Source: Brachybacterium sp. Z12 (GTDB taxonomy: Bacteria > Actinomycetota > Actinomycetes > Actinomycetales > Dermabacteraceae). Taken from it: a DNA stretch of 64,000 nt. The DNA lies in assembly GCF_014400405.1 (NCBI RefSeq), contig NZ_CP060496.1, positions 1,364,001 through 1,428,000 of the forward strand. Direction: 5' to 3'. Shown here one piece after another: positions 41,714 to 54,358 of this stretch; position 1 is the stretch's first letter, and the number at the start of each line of letters is the position of its first letter. Both the position numbers and the translations under genes were made by a program. A model generated the notes under the pieces. The model saw nothing but the letters and a program-made list of their open reading frames with translations, did no database searches and was not told where the DNA came from.

Positions 41714-42349
41714 TCAGAACCGGCTGCTGTCCCCGGCACCCTCGCGAGCGATCACCAGGTCGCCGCCGGAGAGGTCGACCACCGTGGTCGGCTCGATCCC
41801 GACCTCGCCGGAATCGATAATCGCCTCGACCTGCTCGCCCAGCAGGTCCTGGACCACCCAGGCCTCCGAGGGAGGATCCTCCTGCCCGGGAAGCAGGAGG
41901 CTGGAGGAGGCGATCGGCTCGCCCAGCGCCTCCACCAGAGAGTGGGCCACCCGGTGGCCCGGGATCCGCACCCCCACTGTGAGCTTCTTGGGATGGGACA
42001 GCTTCCGCGGCACCTCCCGCGTGGCCGGCAGGATGAAGGTGTAGGGGCCGGGGGTGGCGTTCTTGACCAGCCGGAAGACGGGGTTCGAGACCAGCACGAA
42101 CTGCCCCAGCTGTGCGAAGTCGGCGCACACCAGCGTGAAGTGGTGGTCCTTGCCGACCTGGCGGATGCGACGAATCCGCTCGAGCGCCTCGGCATTGCCC
42201 AGAGTGCAGCCCAGCGCATAGCAGGAATCGGTGGGGTAGGCGATCAGGCCGCCGTCCTTCAGCACCGAGACCGCCTGCTCGATGAGCCGGGGCTGCGGGT
42301 TCTCGGGATGGATGTCGAGATACTTCGCGGAGTGACGTGACCTGGCCAT
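41714..42349 (-). CDS. Sua5/YciO/YrdC-family protein
   Basis: 211 residues, intact. KYLDIHPENPQPRLIEQAV, GGLIAYPTDSCYALGC and the KKLTVGVRIPGHRVAHSL loop define the YrdC RNA-binding fold; PYTFILPATREVP and the SRF C-terminus fit the YciO branch more than true TsaC, because the C-terminal Sua5 domain is lacking and the tRNA-modification KR-x-K motifs are altered. It may be a threonylcarbamoyl-AMP synthase paralogue; a second, canonical copy is expected elsewhere. Confidence 0.82.
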   Translation of the reverse strand: MARSRHSAKYLDIHPENPQPRLIEQAVSVLKDGGLIAYPTDSCYALGCTLGNAEALERIRRIRQVGKDHHFTLVCADFAQLGQFVLVSNPVFRLVKNATPGPYTFILPATREVPRKLSHPKKLTVGVRIPGHRVAHSLVEALGEPIASSSLLLPGQEDPPSEAWVVQDLLGEQVEAIIDSGEVGIEPTTVVDLSGGDLVIAREGAGDSSRF

Positions 42350-42437
42350 GCCTGATGGTACGCCGCGGACCGCGAGCCGGACCAGGCCCGCCATGTCGCC
42401 GGCCAGCCCCGCCGCCCGCCCGCACGGGATGCGGTGT

Positions 42438-42803
42438 TCAGGCGACGACCACGAACTCCCGGCCGATCCACTTGGTGCGGCGCAGCCGCAGCACGGCGCT
42501 GACGGGCAGCGGTCCCTTGATGTGCGGGTATCCACGGCCCTTGCCATCCACATCGGCCTCGATGTCCACGGCGATGCCAGCGGCCTCCACACGGCCCACG
42601 TCGATCTCAAGGATCACCAGATCCGAGGGACGGTCCGGGTAGACCCGCTTGGCGACCTTCGAGACCTGCTCCGGCCAGGATGCGTGGAGGAAACCCTCCT
42701 CGGCCAGATCGCGGCCCCGGGTCGCGCGGGTGTAGGAGCCCGACCGAACGGCCGCCTCCCAGACGGGCAGTTCGGTGATGTGCCAGATCAGGGGCGCGGG
42801 CAT
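42438..42803 (-). CDS. DUF952 domain protein
   Basis: 121 residues, intact. LIWHITELPVWEAAVRSGSY, EEGFLHASWPEQV and FPHIKGPLP-like YPHIKGPLPVSAVLRL mark DUF952, a small beta-fold of unknown function related to ADP-ribosyltransferase-like folds. It is divergent from the small GNAT gene by 24 bases, so the two may share a promoter region. Confidence 0.8.
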   Translation of the reverse strand: MPAPLIWHITELPVWEAAVRSGSYTRATRGRDLAEEGFLHASWPEQVSKVAKRVYPDRPSDLVILEIDVGRVEAAGIAVDIEADVDGKGRGYPHIKGPLPVSAVLRLRRTKWIGREFVVVA

Positions 42804-42827
42804 GAGCAGCAGTGTACCGTGACCGGC

Positions 42828-43194
42828 ATGGATGAGACCTCCGCCGGGCCGGGCGCGGTGCGCCTGGTCCACGATGATGATCGCGACCGCTACGAAGCCC
42901 TCGACGGCGAGGAGCTTGTCGCCGTCCTCGCCCATGGTGACGAGGACCCCCGCCGGGCGACGGCGACGGACTGGGCATGAAGGTGCGCGATCTGCGCTCG
43001 ACCGTGGTCTCCCGGAACGCTCCGGGCAGGGCATCGGCTCCGCGATCGTCCGCTTCGCCCTCGACGACATCCGCGGCAAGGGGATGAAGATCCGCCCCAC
43101 CTGCTGGTTCGTGAAAGGCTGGGTCGAGCGGCACCCCGAGTACGCCGATCTGCTGGAGACCCCGTCTCCCCACACCCACGAGGAGGCCCCATGA
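42828..43194 (+). CDS. Small GNAT (YidJ/Gtn-like) acetyltransferase, two indels
   Basis: Repaired length 122 residues. VRLVHDDDRDRYEALDGEEL and then, after adding C at 42947-42951 and at 43011-43013, GLGMKVRDLRSTVVSPERSG and QGIGSAIVRFALDDIRGKGM, followed by VKGWVERHPEYADLL. This is the very short GNAT type found fused or alone across actinobacteria; QGIGSA is the acetyl-CoA loop. Its ATGA stop/start overlap with the phosphatase gene shows that it leads a four-gene operon. Confidence 0.8.
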
Positions 43195-43706
43195 CCTTCC
43201 GGATCCTGACCGTCTGCACCGGCAACATCTGCCGCTCACCCATGGTCGAGTACGCCCTGCGAGAAGCCCTCGCACACGCCGGATTCGGCGACCGCGCCCA
43301 GGTGGCATCCGTGGGGACCTCGAGCTGGGAGGCCGGCAACCCCATCGATCCGCGCGCCGGCGCCCTCCTGCGCCGCCACGGGATCGACAGCGCGGATCAT
43401 CTCGCCCGGCAGATGAGCGATGAGGAGCTGCACCAGGCGGACCTGGTGCTCGCCCTGGATCACGACCACGTCGAACCCCTCCGCAGGGCGCTCGGCCCCC
43501 GGGCCGACGAGACGGTCCGGATGGTGCGGGACTTCGCGCCGACACCTGTCGAGGACACCGGCATCCGCGATCCCTGGTACGGGGACGAGACCGACTTCGA
43601 GACCGCCTGGGAGCAGATCGACGAGGCCGTCGGCGGGATCGTGGACCATGTGCGGGAACACGTGGCGCCGAGCACCCAGCCCGATACGGCAGGAGAGCGA
43701 CGGTGA
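43191..43706 (+). CDS. Low molecular weight protein-tyrosine phosphatase
   Basis: 171 residues, intact. The P-loop is VCTGNICRSPM (Cys9, Arg15) and the general acid Asp lies in IRDPWYGDETDF near residue 125. These enzymes dephosphorylate tyrosine (or, as arsenate-reductase relatives, reduce arsenate); the DPWYGD motif favours phosphatase. Start and stop both overlap the neighbours by four bases. Confidence 0.92.
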   Translation: MTFRILTVCTGNICRSPMVEYALREALAHAGFGDRAQVASVGTSSWEAGNPIDPRAGALLRRHGIDSADHLARQMSDEELHQADLVLALDHDHVEPLRRALGPRADETVRMVRDFAPTPVEDTGIRDPWYGDETDFETAWEQIDEAVGGIVDHVREHVAPSTQPDTAGERR

Positions 43707-45163
43707 CGGCCCAGGAACCGCTGGGAGCGCTGGAGACCGCCGCCGCACTCCGCTCCGGACACCTCGACGTGCTCGAGCTCGCTGAGCAGACCCTCGAGGC
43801 GGCGCGCGGGATCGGCCAGGAGGCCGGAGCATTCGCCCACCTCCTGGAGGACCTCACCCATGAGCAGGCACGAGCCGCCGCGGAGCGCCTCGAGGAGGCG
43901 CGCCGCACCGGGGGAGAGCAGGAGCTCGGCGCAGCTCTGCCTCTGCTCGGCGTGCCCATGCCGATCAAGGACCTCACCCAGATCGCCGGCGCCCCCTTCG
44001 AGGCCGGCAGTGCGGCGATGGCGGGCAACATCGCCACGGTGACCGACGGTGTCGCGCAGAAGATCCTCGACGCCGGAACCCTCACCGTCGGCAAGACCAC
44101 CACCCCGGAGTTCGGTCTGCCCGGATACACGGAGCCCGCCACCGGTGCCCCGGCCCGCACCCCATGGGACCTGCGCCGCACCGCCGGCGGTTCCAGCGGC
44201 GGTGCGGCCGTCGCGGTCGCCGCGGGCATCGCACCCCTCGCCCACGGCTCCGACGGCGGAGGCTCGGTGCGGATCCCAGCGGCCTGCTGCGGCATCGTGG
44301 GCATCAAGCCCTCCCGCGGCGTGGTCTCGCCCGGGCCGTACGGCGCCGAGGGGATGGGGCTGGTGACCGACGGAGTGCTCGCACGCAGCGTGCGCGATGC
44401 CGCCGCCGGCCTCGACCTCATCGCCGGCCCCAGGACCGGTGACTTCACGCCCGCAGCGAAGGCGTCCGGCGGGTACCTCGCCCACCTCGAGGGCCCGGGC
44501 GCTGTGCCGCAGACGCTGCGCATCGCGGTGCTGCGCGAGCCCCTCGCCGCCGAGACGGACGTGCACCCGGCCGCCCTGCGCGGACTCGAGCGCGCCCTGG
44601 ACGTGCTGCGTGCTCTCGGGCACGAGATCACCGAGATCCCGGCCCCGTTCGGCCCCGAGGACTGGACCGCCTTCATGCCGCTGTGGACGGTGGGCGCCGC
44701 GACCATCCCGCTGGACGCGGAGCAGGAGAGCAAGATCCTCGAGCTCACCCGCTGGCTGCGGGAGCGTGGCCGCGCCTACAGCGGGGTCGAGCTCGCCCAG
44801 GCCTTCTCCGGGGTGCAGTCGCTGGCCCGACGCACGTCCGAGGCGTTCTCCCCGTTCGACGTGGTGATCACCCCGGCGCTCGCCGAGCCACCGGCCTTCC
44901 CCGACCGTCTGCAGCTGGCCGACGGCGCCGCCGACTTCGACGCCCAGCGGGCTTTCACCCCGTGGACCAGCACCTGGAACATGCTCGGCGCCGCCGCGAT
45001 CGCCGTGCCGATCCATCGAGAGTCCATCGACGGGATCGAGCTGCCCTTCGGGGTGCAGCTCGGTGCCGCCCGGCACGGTGACGACGCGCTGCTGCTGTCC
45101 CTGGCCGCCCAGCTGGAGGCCCATGACCCGTGGCCGCTGACGCGCCTGCCGCACGCAGCATGA
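43703..45163 (+). CDS. Amidase (amidase signature family)
   Basis: 486 residues, intact. Ser-cisSer-Lys triad: Lys in LLGVPMPIKDL, cis-Ser and nucleophile in RRTAGGSSGGAAVAVAAG and GSDGGGSVRIPAACCG. The family includes GatA and aliphatic or aryl-acylamidases. It is shorter and less like GatA in its C-terminal part, and no gatB/C genes are near, so a free-standing amidase is more likely. GTG start overlaps the phosphatase stop; its stop overlaps the S4 gene. Confidence 0.9.
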   Translation: MTAQEPLGALETAAALRSGHLDVLELAEQTLEAARGIGQEAGAFAHLLEDLTHEQARAAAERLEEARRTGGEQELGAALPLLGVPMPIKDLTQIAGAPFEAGSAAMAGNIATVTDGVAQKILDAGTLTVGKTTTPEFGLPGYTEPATGAPARTPWDLRRTAGGSSGGAAVAVAAGIAPLAHGSDGGGSVRIPAACCGIVGIKPSRGVVSPGPYGAEGMGLVTDGVLARSVRDAAAGLDLIAGPRTGDFTPAAKASGGYLAHLEGPGAVPQTLRIAVLREPLAAETDVHPAALRGLERALDVLRALGHEITEIPAPFGPEDWTAFMPLWTVGAATIPLDAEQESKILELTRWLRERGRAYSGVELAQAFSGVQSLARRTSEAFSPFDVVITPALAEPPAFPDRLQLADGAADFDAQRAFTPWTSTWNMLGAAAIAVPIHRESIDGIELPFGVQLGAARHGDDALLLSLAAQLEAHDPWPLTRLPHAA

Positions 45164-45591
45164 ACACTGCCGGGACCGGCGACACCGGCCCGCAGAGCGT
45201 GCGCCTGGACGTCTGGCTGTGGAGCGCTCGGCTGATGCCCACCCGCTCAGCGGCGACCGCGGCCTGCCGGGGCGGGCATGTGCGCCGCAACGGTGACCCG
45301 GTCAAAGCGGCCCAGAAGATCGTGGTGGGGGACGAGCTGAGAGTGCGTTCACCGGGCCGGGAGCGGATCGTGGTGGTCACCCGGATCCTCACGAAGCGAG
45401 TGGGTGCACCGGTCGCCCGTGAATGCTACGAGGACCACACTCCGGAGCCGGCCCCGCAGCTCGCGGCGGCACCGCCTCGTCGGGAGCGCGGCACCGGAAG
45501 GCCCACCAAGCGGGAGCGACGGCAGTTCGACCGGCTGCGGGGGCGCGATGCCGGCGGCGCCGCTGCGCCCTGGGAAGATCCTCGGGACTGA
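45160..45591 (+). CDS. S4-domain RNA-binding protein (HslR-like)
   Basis: 143 residues. VRLDVWLWSARLMPTRSAAT and CRGGHVRRNGDPVKAAQKIV form the S4 domain; a basic C-terminal tail follows (TKRERRQFDRLRGRD). HslR/Hsp15 rescues nascent-chain-carrying 50S subunits after heat shock. ATG at 45160 (ATGA overlap with the amidase stop) is preferred over an upstream in-frame ATG at 45130. Last gene of the operon, closed by a strong terminator. Confidence 0.9.
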   Translation: MNTAGTGDTGPQSVRLDVWLWSARLMPTRSAATAACRGGHVRRNGDPVKAAQKIVVGDELRVRSPGRERIVVVTRILTKRVGAPVARECYEDHTPEPAPQLAAAPPRRERGTGRPTKRERRQFDRLRGRDAGGAAAPWEDPRD

Positions 45592-45597
45592 GAACGC

Positions 45598-45630
45598 GGA
45601 GGGCCCCGCGTCGATGACGCAGGGCCCTCC
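45598..45630. terminator. Strong bidirectional terminator
   Basis: GGAGGGCCC and GGGCCCTCC with an inner GCGTC/GACGC stem and loop GAT, located between the S4 gene and the convergent PrsW gene. Confidence 0.85.
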
Positions 45631-45662
45631 GGCTCCAGGCGGTGAGGCGGTCCTCCGCCGGG

Positions 45663-47058
45663 TCAGCGGGCGTAGGAGAGCAGCTCCTGACGGTTCGAGG
45701 TCAGGCGGTTCAGCAGGTTCCGCTCGATCCCGACCACCTTGGGGTTCGCGCCGTCCGCGAGCAGGCGCTGCCGGATCGAGGCGAGATCGGCGCTTTCGCG
45801 GATGAACCTCTTCATCACGGGCCTGGCACCGATCTGTGCGGCCCAGCGCTTGCCCTCGCGCCGCCCCTTCCAGGTGGCGAGCATGTCCACCTCTTCATGC
45901 GTGAGCCAGCCCTGGTTGGCGTAGTCGCCCAGACGGATGCGGGTGAGGCGGGACTCGTCCCAGATCAGCACGCCGATCGAGATCAGCCACAGCAGCGAGA
46001 TGAAAGCCTTCGCGCCGTACATCAGCAGCATCACTGCGATGCCGCCGCCGAGCCCTGCGAAGAAGTTCCATGCGGCATGGATCAGCATCCCGGGGATCAG
46101 TGCCGGGATGAAGACCAGGAAGCCCATGATCGTGCCCACTTGCGGACCACGAAGCCGACGATGATGCCGGTCAGCGCCGTGTAGATCGCATGGCCGAAGA
46201 TGTTCAGGACACCGCGCATGATGACGAGGATCAGCACGCCGCCGGCGCCCAGCTCCTCGAGGATGCGGGTGTAGTAGATGATGTTCTCGGTGAAAGCGAA
46301 GCCGCCGCCGATCAGTGCGCCGTAGATCAGCCCGTCCAGAGGCCCGTTGAAGTAGCGGCGCGCGAGCAGCATCAGCACCAGCAGCCCGAGCCCCTTGGTG
46401 GTCTCCTCCACCAGGGGAGCGCTGATCACGGGACCGGCGAAGTTCACAGCCGCCTCGCTGCCGGTCACGATGTAGACCAGCAGCGAGTTCAGCGTGTTCA
46501 GCCAGTAGCTGGAGAAGGCCGCGATCGCTGCTCCCCAGAACACCGCGATGATCAGCAGCGGCAGGGGCTGGGGGTCCCAGCGGTCGGCCAGCAACATGAT
46601 CAAGGAGATGACCACCAGCGAGAGCAGGGCGAGGAAGGCGGTGACCGGCCACCACACCGGGCTCGAGCTCGCGGTCAGCACGAACTCGAGGAAGAACCAG
46701 CCCAGGACGAACAGCAGGCTGAACCCGAGGGCGACCACCACGATCCAGACCGCGATGTTCACTGCGGGAAGCTTCGTGGCCTCCTGCGAGACCTCCTGCA
46801 CCCGCCGGGTCTGCGTGGACCAGGCCGACTGCGGCTGGGCCTGGCCGGGCCGCTGGATCTGAGCCGGGGCGAAACGGGCCGCGGTGAGCCCCGAGGCCGG
46901 CCGCACAGAGGTGTCGTAGGCGCGAGGGTTGCCGTAGTCGATGTACCGGGGCTGGGACTGGAACGACGGAGCGCCGGGCGCCGAGCTCGGCGCGCCCGGG
47001 CGCGGACGGCCGTTGGGCATGTACTGGCCGCCTTGCGGCTGGGAGGGGGATGGGACAT
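45663..47058 (-). CDS. PrsW-family intramembrane metalloprotease, two indels
   Basis: Repaired length 465 residues. A Pro/Gln/Ser-rich cytoplasmic tail of about 120 residues is followed by some eight helices with the glutamate-zinc motifs APLVEETTKGLGLL, FTENIIYY, HAIYTALTG and LIHAAWNF. The frame needs a C/G at 47045-47049 (start MSHPPSQPQGG) and at 46135-46137. After the helices a 110-residue cytoplasmic domain (TRIRLGDYANQGWLTHEEVD) ends in LTSNRQELLSYAR. PrsW cleaves anti-sigma factors such as RsiW; no sigma/anti-sigma pair is nearby. Confidence 0.85.
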
Positions 47059-47262
47059 GAGGGCCTCTGTTTCAGCGGCAGGAGGTACAGGAGGAGGGAT
47101 GCCGGGCGCGTGATCGACGTCGGTTCCCCGGACGGCCGAGCCACGGCACCAGTGCGATGCTACAGCTGTGCACTCCCATCATCGCGGAAAGCCGAAGGCG
47201 CGAGGAACGATTGTGGATGACGCCCGAGGTGCTCACGCCACCGGAAGTCGAGAGATCTCAGG

Positions 47263-47283
47263 GTTGAGCGGAATAGACTCAAC
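47263..47283. promoter_or_regulatory. HAIR operator 3 (HspR site) upstream of clpB
   Basis: GTTGAGC, seven bases, ACTCAAC. Eleven of 14 positions match the HAIR consensus and the half-sites remain symmetric. It is 60 bases before the clpB GTG. A -10-like TAGACT (47274-47279) overlaps it. Confidence 0.8.
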
Positions 47284-47343
47284 TTGCGCGGCGTTGACCC
47301 CGTCGAACACCGCACCACCCACCTGACGCAGAAGAGGAGCACC

Positions 47344-49974
<2,631 letters not shown>

Positions 49975-49992
49975 GCGATCGCCTAAGGGTGC

Positions 49993-51169
49993 TCATCCCT
50001 GTGGGTCCCAGGGCATCGGTGCGTACTGCCGGCGGGTGTCGTAGTAGCGCTCGGCGTCGGTCAAGCGGCCCCGTCCGCTCTCCCAGCTCTCGCCGGCCTC
50101 TCGGCTCGCCTGCTCGACCTCCCGCAGGGGCGCCGCGGCCTCGGGACTGACTGTCTCGACTACGTGCGCCCCGGCGCCGAACACATCCGCCGTCGACTCC
50201 GTGAGCGCGGGGACGGGGGTGGCGGTCAGGACGTCTGCCGTCACCCCCGCCTGGCGGAACATGCCGCGCTCGCCGGCGCTGACGACTCCGGCGAGGTCAC
50301 CGTCACCGATAGCGGCGGAGATCTCGTCGCTGGTCTGCATGGTGTTGGCGATCGAGGCGTCGACGCCCGAGGTCGCCTGGCCGAGCACCGACTTCTCCCC
50401 GAGCGCGATCCCCGCGACCGAGTGGGGGACCCGCGCCAGGGAGACCACCGGGGTGAGAGCTCCCAGACCGCTCTCCTGGAGGTTCTGCTCCGTGCGGTCG
50501 AACGTGTCGCCGACCGCGGCATGAGCTCCCATCAGCATCTGGGCCGTGCCGACGGCGGGGATCGCGCCGAGCGTGACCCGACGAGTCTGCTGCGCCTCTG
50601 CCAGGATCTCGGGGTCGATGCCGAACTCCGGGCCCTCGGCGACCTGCCGCGGCGCGGGGATCGGCTGAGGGTCCGTCGACATGAAGGGACCGCCGATCAT
50701 GGGACCGATGTCCCCCAGGTCGGGCAGGCGGGGCAGCCGGTCCGCGACAGCGAAGGGATCCTTCGCCGCGAACGGTCCGCCGATCATCGGTCCCCATGGC
50801 TGGGGTCGGCGCCGCTCAGCCGCGGCAGGTCCACGGGGCCGCTGACCCAGGGCGGAGCGGCTCTGACCCCGAGCGGATCGTCTGCACGCGCGGAGCCTGC
50901 CTCGGCGCGAACGAACAGGCTGTCTGCTCCGCTGCTTCCTGGCGAAGCAGCTTCTCGAGCTTCCGGATCGCCCCGATCAGGTCCGTCATCATCTCGACGG
51001 CGCCTGCGGTGCGGAGGCGGTGCTCGTCCGCGTCAGGGCCCTGCCAGGCCGTGCTGCGCAACGCCTCCACGATCTTGTCGATCAAGTGCCGCATCCGGGC
51101 GGCACCGGCTCCGTAGGCGGCGGACAGCTCGGTCAGGGCCTCGGGCTCGCATCCCCAGAAAGTGTTCAT
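49993..51169 (-). CDS. Orphan WXG100-like protein with long C-terminal extension, two indels
   Basis: Repaired length 392 residues. The first 90 residues form a helical hairpin typical of ESX/WXG100 proteins with Trp42-Gln43-Gly44 in STAWQGPDADEHR. After it comes a Pro-rich region in which PMIGGPF occurs twice (AKD and MST follow), and a long Ala/Glu-rich helical part with no recognisable toxin domain, ending in PMPWDPQG. Missing C/G bases at 50867-50870 and 50792-50795 join three frames. WXG100 N-termini are exported by type VII secretion; no EccC, EccD or partner gene is in the window. Convergent with clpB, 18 bases apart. Function unknown. Confidence 0.65.
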
Positions 51170-51280
51170 GGCGCGACCGTAGAGAACCATGCCCGGTCCC
51201 CGCCGGACTCGCCCCCGGATTGTGGACGGCTGCACGCTGTGGAGGAACAGTCAGGCAGAGCGGTGACGGGCCCGGACATG

Positions 51281-51315
51281 GCGCGTCCCGTGACCCCGCA
51301 GGGCCCCGGGACGCG
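51281..51315 (-). terminator. Hairpin after leuS
   Basis: CGCGTCCCG and CGGGACGCG form a nine-base stem with a 17-base loop, starting 18 bases after the leuS stop on the minus strand. Confidence 0.5.
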
Positions 51316-51332
51316 TCAGCGCCGCTGCCGGC

Positions 51333-54299
51333 TCAGACCACGATGTTCACGATCTTCGGCGCGCGGATGATCAGCTTGCGGACCGTCTGACCCTCCAGCA
51401 GCTCCTGGACGCGCTCCTCGGCCATCACCGCGGCCTCGAGGTCGGTCTCGGAGATCTCCGGATCGACCTCGATGCGGTGGCGCACCTTGCCCTTGATCTG
51501 GATCACGCAGGTCACGCGCTCCGCCTTGAGCAGCTCCGGATCAGCTGCCGGGAAGGCGATGCGAGAGATGCTCCCGGTGTGGCCCAGGCGTGCCCACAGC
51601 TCCTCGGCCACGTGCGGCGCGAGCGGCGAGACCATCAGCAGCAGCAGCGGCTCGACAGCCTCACGGGGCGTGGATCCGGTGGCGATCAGGTGCTTGGTCA
51701 GGTGATTCACCAGCTCGATCAGCTTCGCGATCGCGGTGTTGAAGTGCATCCGCTCCATGTCTCGGGTGACCCCGTCGATGGTGCGGTGCGTCGCCTGCTG
51801 GATGTCGAGGGCGGCGGGCTCGTCGGAGACGTTCAGCTCGCCGGTCTCCTCATCGACCACCAGGCGCCACAGACGCTGCAGGAAGCGCTGGGAGCCGACG
51901 ACCGCACGGGTCTCCCAGGGACGGGAGAGGTCCAGCGGGCCCATCGACATCTCGTAGACGCGCAGGGTGTCGGCGCCGTACTCCTCGTACATGTCGTCCG
52001 GGGCGACCGCGTTCTTCAGCGACTTGCCCATCTTCCCGTATTCCTGGGTGACGGGCTCGCCCTGGTAGGTGAAGGTGCCGTCGGCCTCGGCGACGACCTC
52101 CTCGGCGGGCACGTAGACGCCGCGGGCGTCGGTGTAGGCGTAGGCCTGGATATAGCCCTGGTTGAACAGGCGGTGGAACGGCTCCTGGCTGGAGACATCG
52201 CCGCGGTCGAACAGCACCTTGTGCCAGAACCGTGCGTACAGCAGGTGCAGCACCGCGTGCTCCACACCGCCGACGTAGAGGTCCACGCCGCCCACGCCGC
52301 CGTCCTCACGGGCGCCCAGCCAGTACTTCTCGTTCTCCGGGCGCACCAGGACATCGTCCTCGGTGGGGTCGATGTAGCGCAGGTGGTACCAGGAGGAGCC
52401 GGCCCACTGCGGCATCGTGTTCGTCTCGCGCAGGTAGGTCTTGGGCCCTTCGCCCAGGTCCAGCTCGACCTCGACCCAGTCCTGCGCCCGTGACAGCGGG
52501 GTCTGGGGCTCGGTGTCCGCGTCCAGCGGATCGAAGGTCCTGGGGGAGAAGTCCTCCACCTCGGGCAGGTCCACGGGCAGCATCGAGGTGGGGAGCGGGA
52601 TCGGCACCTCGGGGTGCTCGGGGTCGTACACCACGGGGGGAAGGGCTCGCCCCAGTAGCGCTGGCGGGAGAAGAGCCAGTCGCGCAGACGGTAGGTGGTG
52701 CGGGCACGGCCGAAGCCTCGTGCCTGCGCGTGCTCGGTGGCTCGGTCCTTCGCCTCGTCCTTGTCGAGCCCGTTGAGGTCCAGATCGGCGCTCGCGGAGT
52801 TGATCTTCTCGCCGTCCCCGGTCCAGGCCCCGCCGTCGAAATCGGCGGGCGGGCGCACGGTGCGGATCACCGGCAGGTCGAACTTCGCGGCGAACTCGAA
52901 GTCCCGCGCGTCCTCGGCGGGGACCGCCATGATCGCGCCGGTGCCGTAGCCGGTCAGCACGTAGTCCGCGGTGAAGACCGGCAGCTGGCGGCCGTCCATC
53001 GGATTGGTCGCGATCAGACCGGTGAACACACCGGTCTTCTCGCGGTCGTCGGCCGTGCGCTCGTCCTCGTCGAGGGCGGCGGCGCGAGCCCGGTAGGCCG
53101 CGACGGCCTCGCGAGGGCTCGCCGCGCCGCCGGTCCAGGGACTGCGCGGTGCCCTCCGGCCAGGACGCCGGCAGGGCCGAGGGGTCCGAGAGCAGTGCAT
53201 GCTCGGGGGACAGGACGCAGAACGTCGCCCCGAACAGGGTGTCCGCACGGGTGGTGAAGACGTCGAAGGTCGCCTCGGGGGCGGAGGTCAGGCCCGTGGC
53301 GGGGAAGGTGATCTGCGCGCCGTGGCTGCGACCGATCCAGTTGCGCTGCATCGAGCGGATCGACTCGGGCCAGTCCACCCGGTCCAGGTCGTCGATGAGG
53401 CGATCCGCGTAGGCGGTGATGCGCATGTTCCACTGCCGCAGACGGCGGGTGAAGACCGGGAAGTTGCCGCGCTCGGAGCGACCCTCGGCGGTGACCTCCT
53501 CGTTGGCCAACACGGTGCCCAGCCCCGGGCACCAGTTCACCGGGGTCTCGGAGATGTAGGTCAGGCGGAAGGAATCGGCCAGCTCGGCGATCTCGGCATC
53601 GCTCGCTCCCGTGACGTCATCGGCGCTGCGGTCGGCCCAGGCCGCGGGCAGCTCGATGCCCTGACGGTCCGCGAGCGCGTAGGGATCCACCGCGCCGCTG
53701 CGCAGCTCCTCGCGCAGCTCCGCGATCGGGCGCGCCCGCCCCGTGATGCCGTCGGCGTTGGGGGCCTCGGGGTCGTACCAGGAGTCGAAGATCCGAAGGA
53801 AGATCCACTGGGTCCACTTCACGAACTCGGGATCGGTGGTGGCCAGCGAGCGGCGGGAGTCGTGGGACAGCCCCAGCCGGTGCAGCTGACGGCGCATGTT
53901 GGCGATGTTCGACTCGGTGGTGGTGCGCGGATGGGTGCCGGTCTGCACCGCGTACTGCTCCGCAGGCAGGCCGAAGGCGTCGTAACCCATCGTGTACAGG
54001 ACGTTCTTGCCCATCATGCGCTGATGGCGGGCGACCACATCGGTCGCGATGTAGCCCAGCGGATGGCCCACATGGAGCCCTGCTCCCGAGGGGTAGGGGA
54101 ACATGTCCATGATGAACATCTTCTCGGACGCGGACGATGTAGCCGCCGTGGCCGCCTCGGACGCGGACTCGGCCGTGCCGCGCAGCTCGCCGACGGGATT
54201 GTCGGCACGGAAGGTGCCGTCCTCGTCCCAGCGCTGCTGCCAGCGGCGCTCGATCTCGTCCGCCACCGTGGCGGTATAGCGGTGCGGGGCCTCGCTCAT
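51333..54299 (-). CDS. leuS: Leucine-tRNA ligase, two indels
   Basis: Repaired length 988 residues, the long actinobacterial LeuRS. HIGH motif in GAGLHVGHPLGYIATD (about residue 75), editing-domain motifs FTTRADTLFGATFCVLSPEH and IAVPAED-like IMAVPAEDARDF, KMSKS motif as GKMGKSLKNAV (about residue 690), anticodon-binding helices after it. Breaks are at about 53134 (one base too many) and at the G run 52635-52640 (one missing). ATG at 54299 follows ggagga. Upstream lie a leucine leader peptide and terminator that should couple its transcription to charged tRNA-Leu. Confidence 0.96.
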   Translation of the reverse strand: MSEAPHRYTATVADEIERRWQQRWDEDGTFRADNPVGELRGTAESASEAATAATSSASEKMFIMDMFPYPSGAGLHVGHPLGYIATDVVARHQRMMGKNVLYTMGYDAFGLPAEQYAVQTGTHPRTTTESNIANMRRQLHRLGLSHDSRRSLATTDPEFVKWTQWIFLRIFDSWYDPEAPNADGITGRARPIAELREELRSGAVDPYALADRQGIELPAAWADRSADDVTGASDAEIAELADSFRLTYISETPVNWCPGLGTVLANEEVTAEGRSERGNFPVFTRRLRQWNMRITAYADRLIDDLDRVDWPESIRSMQRNWIGRSHGAQITFPATGLTSAPEATFDVFTTRADTLFGATFCVLSPEHALLSDPSALPASWPEGTAQSLDRRRGEPSRGRRGLPGSRRRPRRGRAHGRRPREDRCVHRSDRDQSDGRPPAAGLHRGLRADRLRHRRDHGGPRRGRAGLRVRREVRPAGDPHRAPARRFRRRGLDRGRREDQLRERRSGPQRARQGRGEGPSHRARAGTRLRPCPHHLPSARLALLPPALLGRALPPVVYDPEHPEVPIPLPTSMLPVDLPEVEDFSPRTFDPLDADTEPQTPLSRAQDWVEVELDLGEGPKTYLRETNTMPQWAGSSWYHLRYIDPTEDDVLVRPENEKYWLGAREDGGVGGVDLYVGGVEHAVLHLLYARFWHKVLFDRGDVSSQEPFHRLFNQGYIQAYAYTDARGVYVPAEEVVAEADGTFTYQGEPVTQEYGKMGKSLKNAVAPDDMYEEYGADTLRVYEMSMGPLDLSRPWETRAVVGSQRFLQRLWRLVVDEETGELNVSDEPAALDIQQATHRTIDGVTRDMERMHFNTAIAKLIELVNHLTKHLIATGSTPREAVEPLLLLMVSPLAPHVAEELWARLGHTGSISRIAFPAADPELLKAERVTCVIQIKGKVRHRIEVDPEISETDLEAAVMAEERVQELLEGQTVRKLIIRAPKIVNIVV

Positions 54300-54358
54300 G
54301 GGTGAATCGTCCTCCGAAGGATCAGTGCGGCAGGTGCCGCCAGGCATCTCGTGACATG

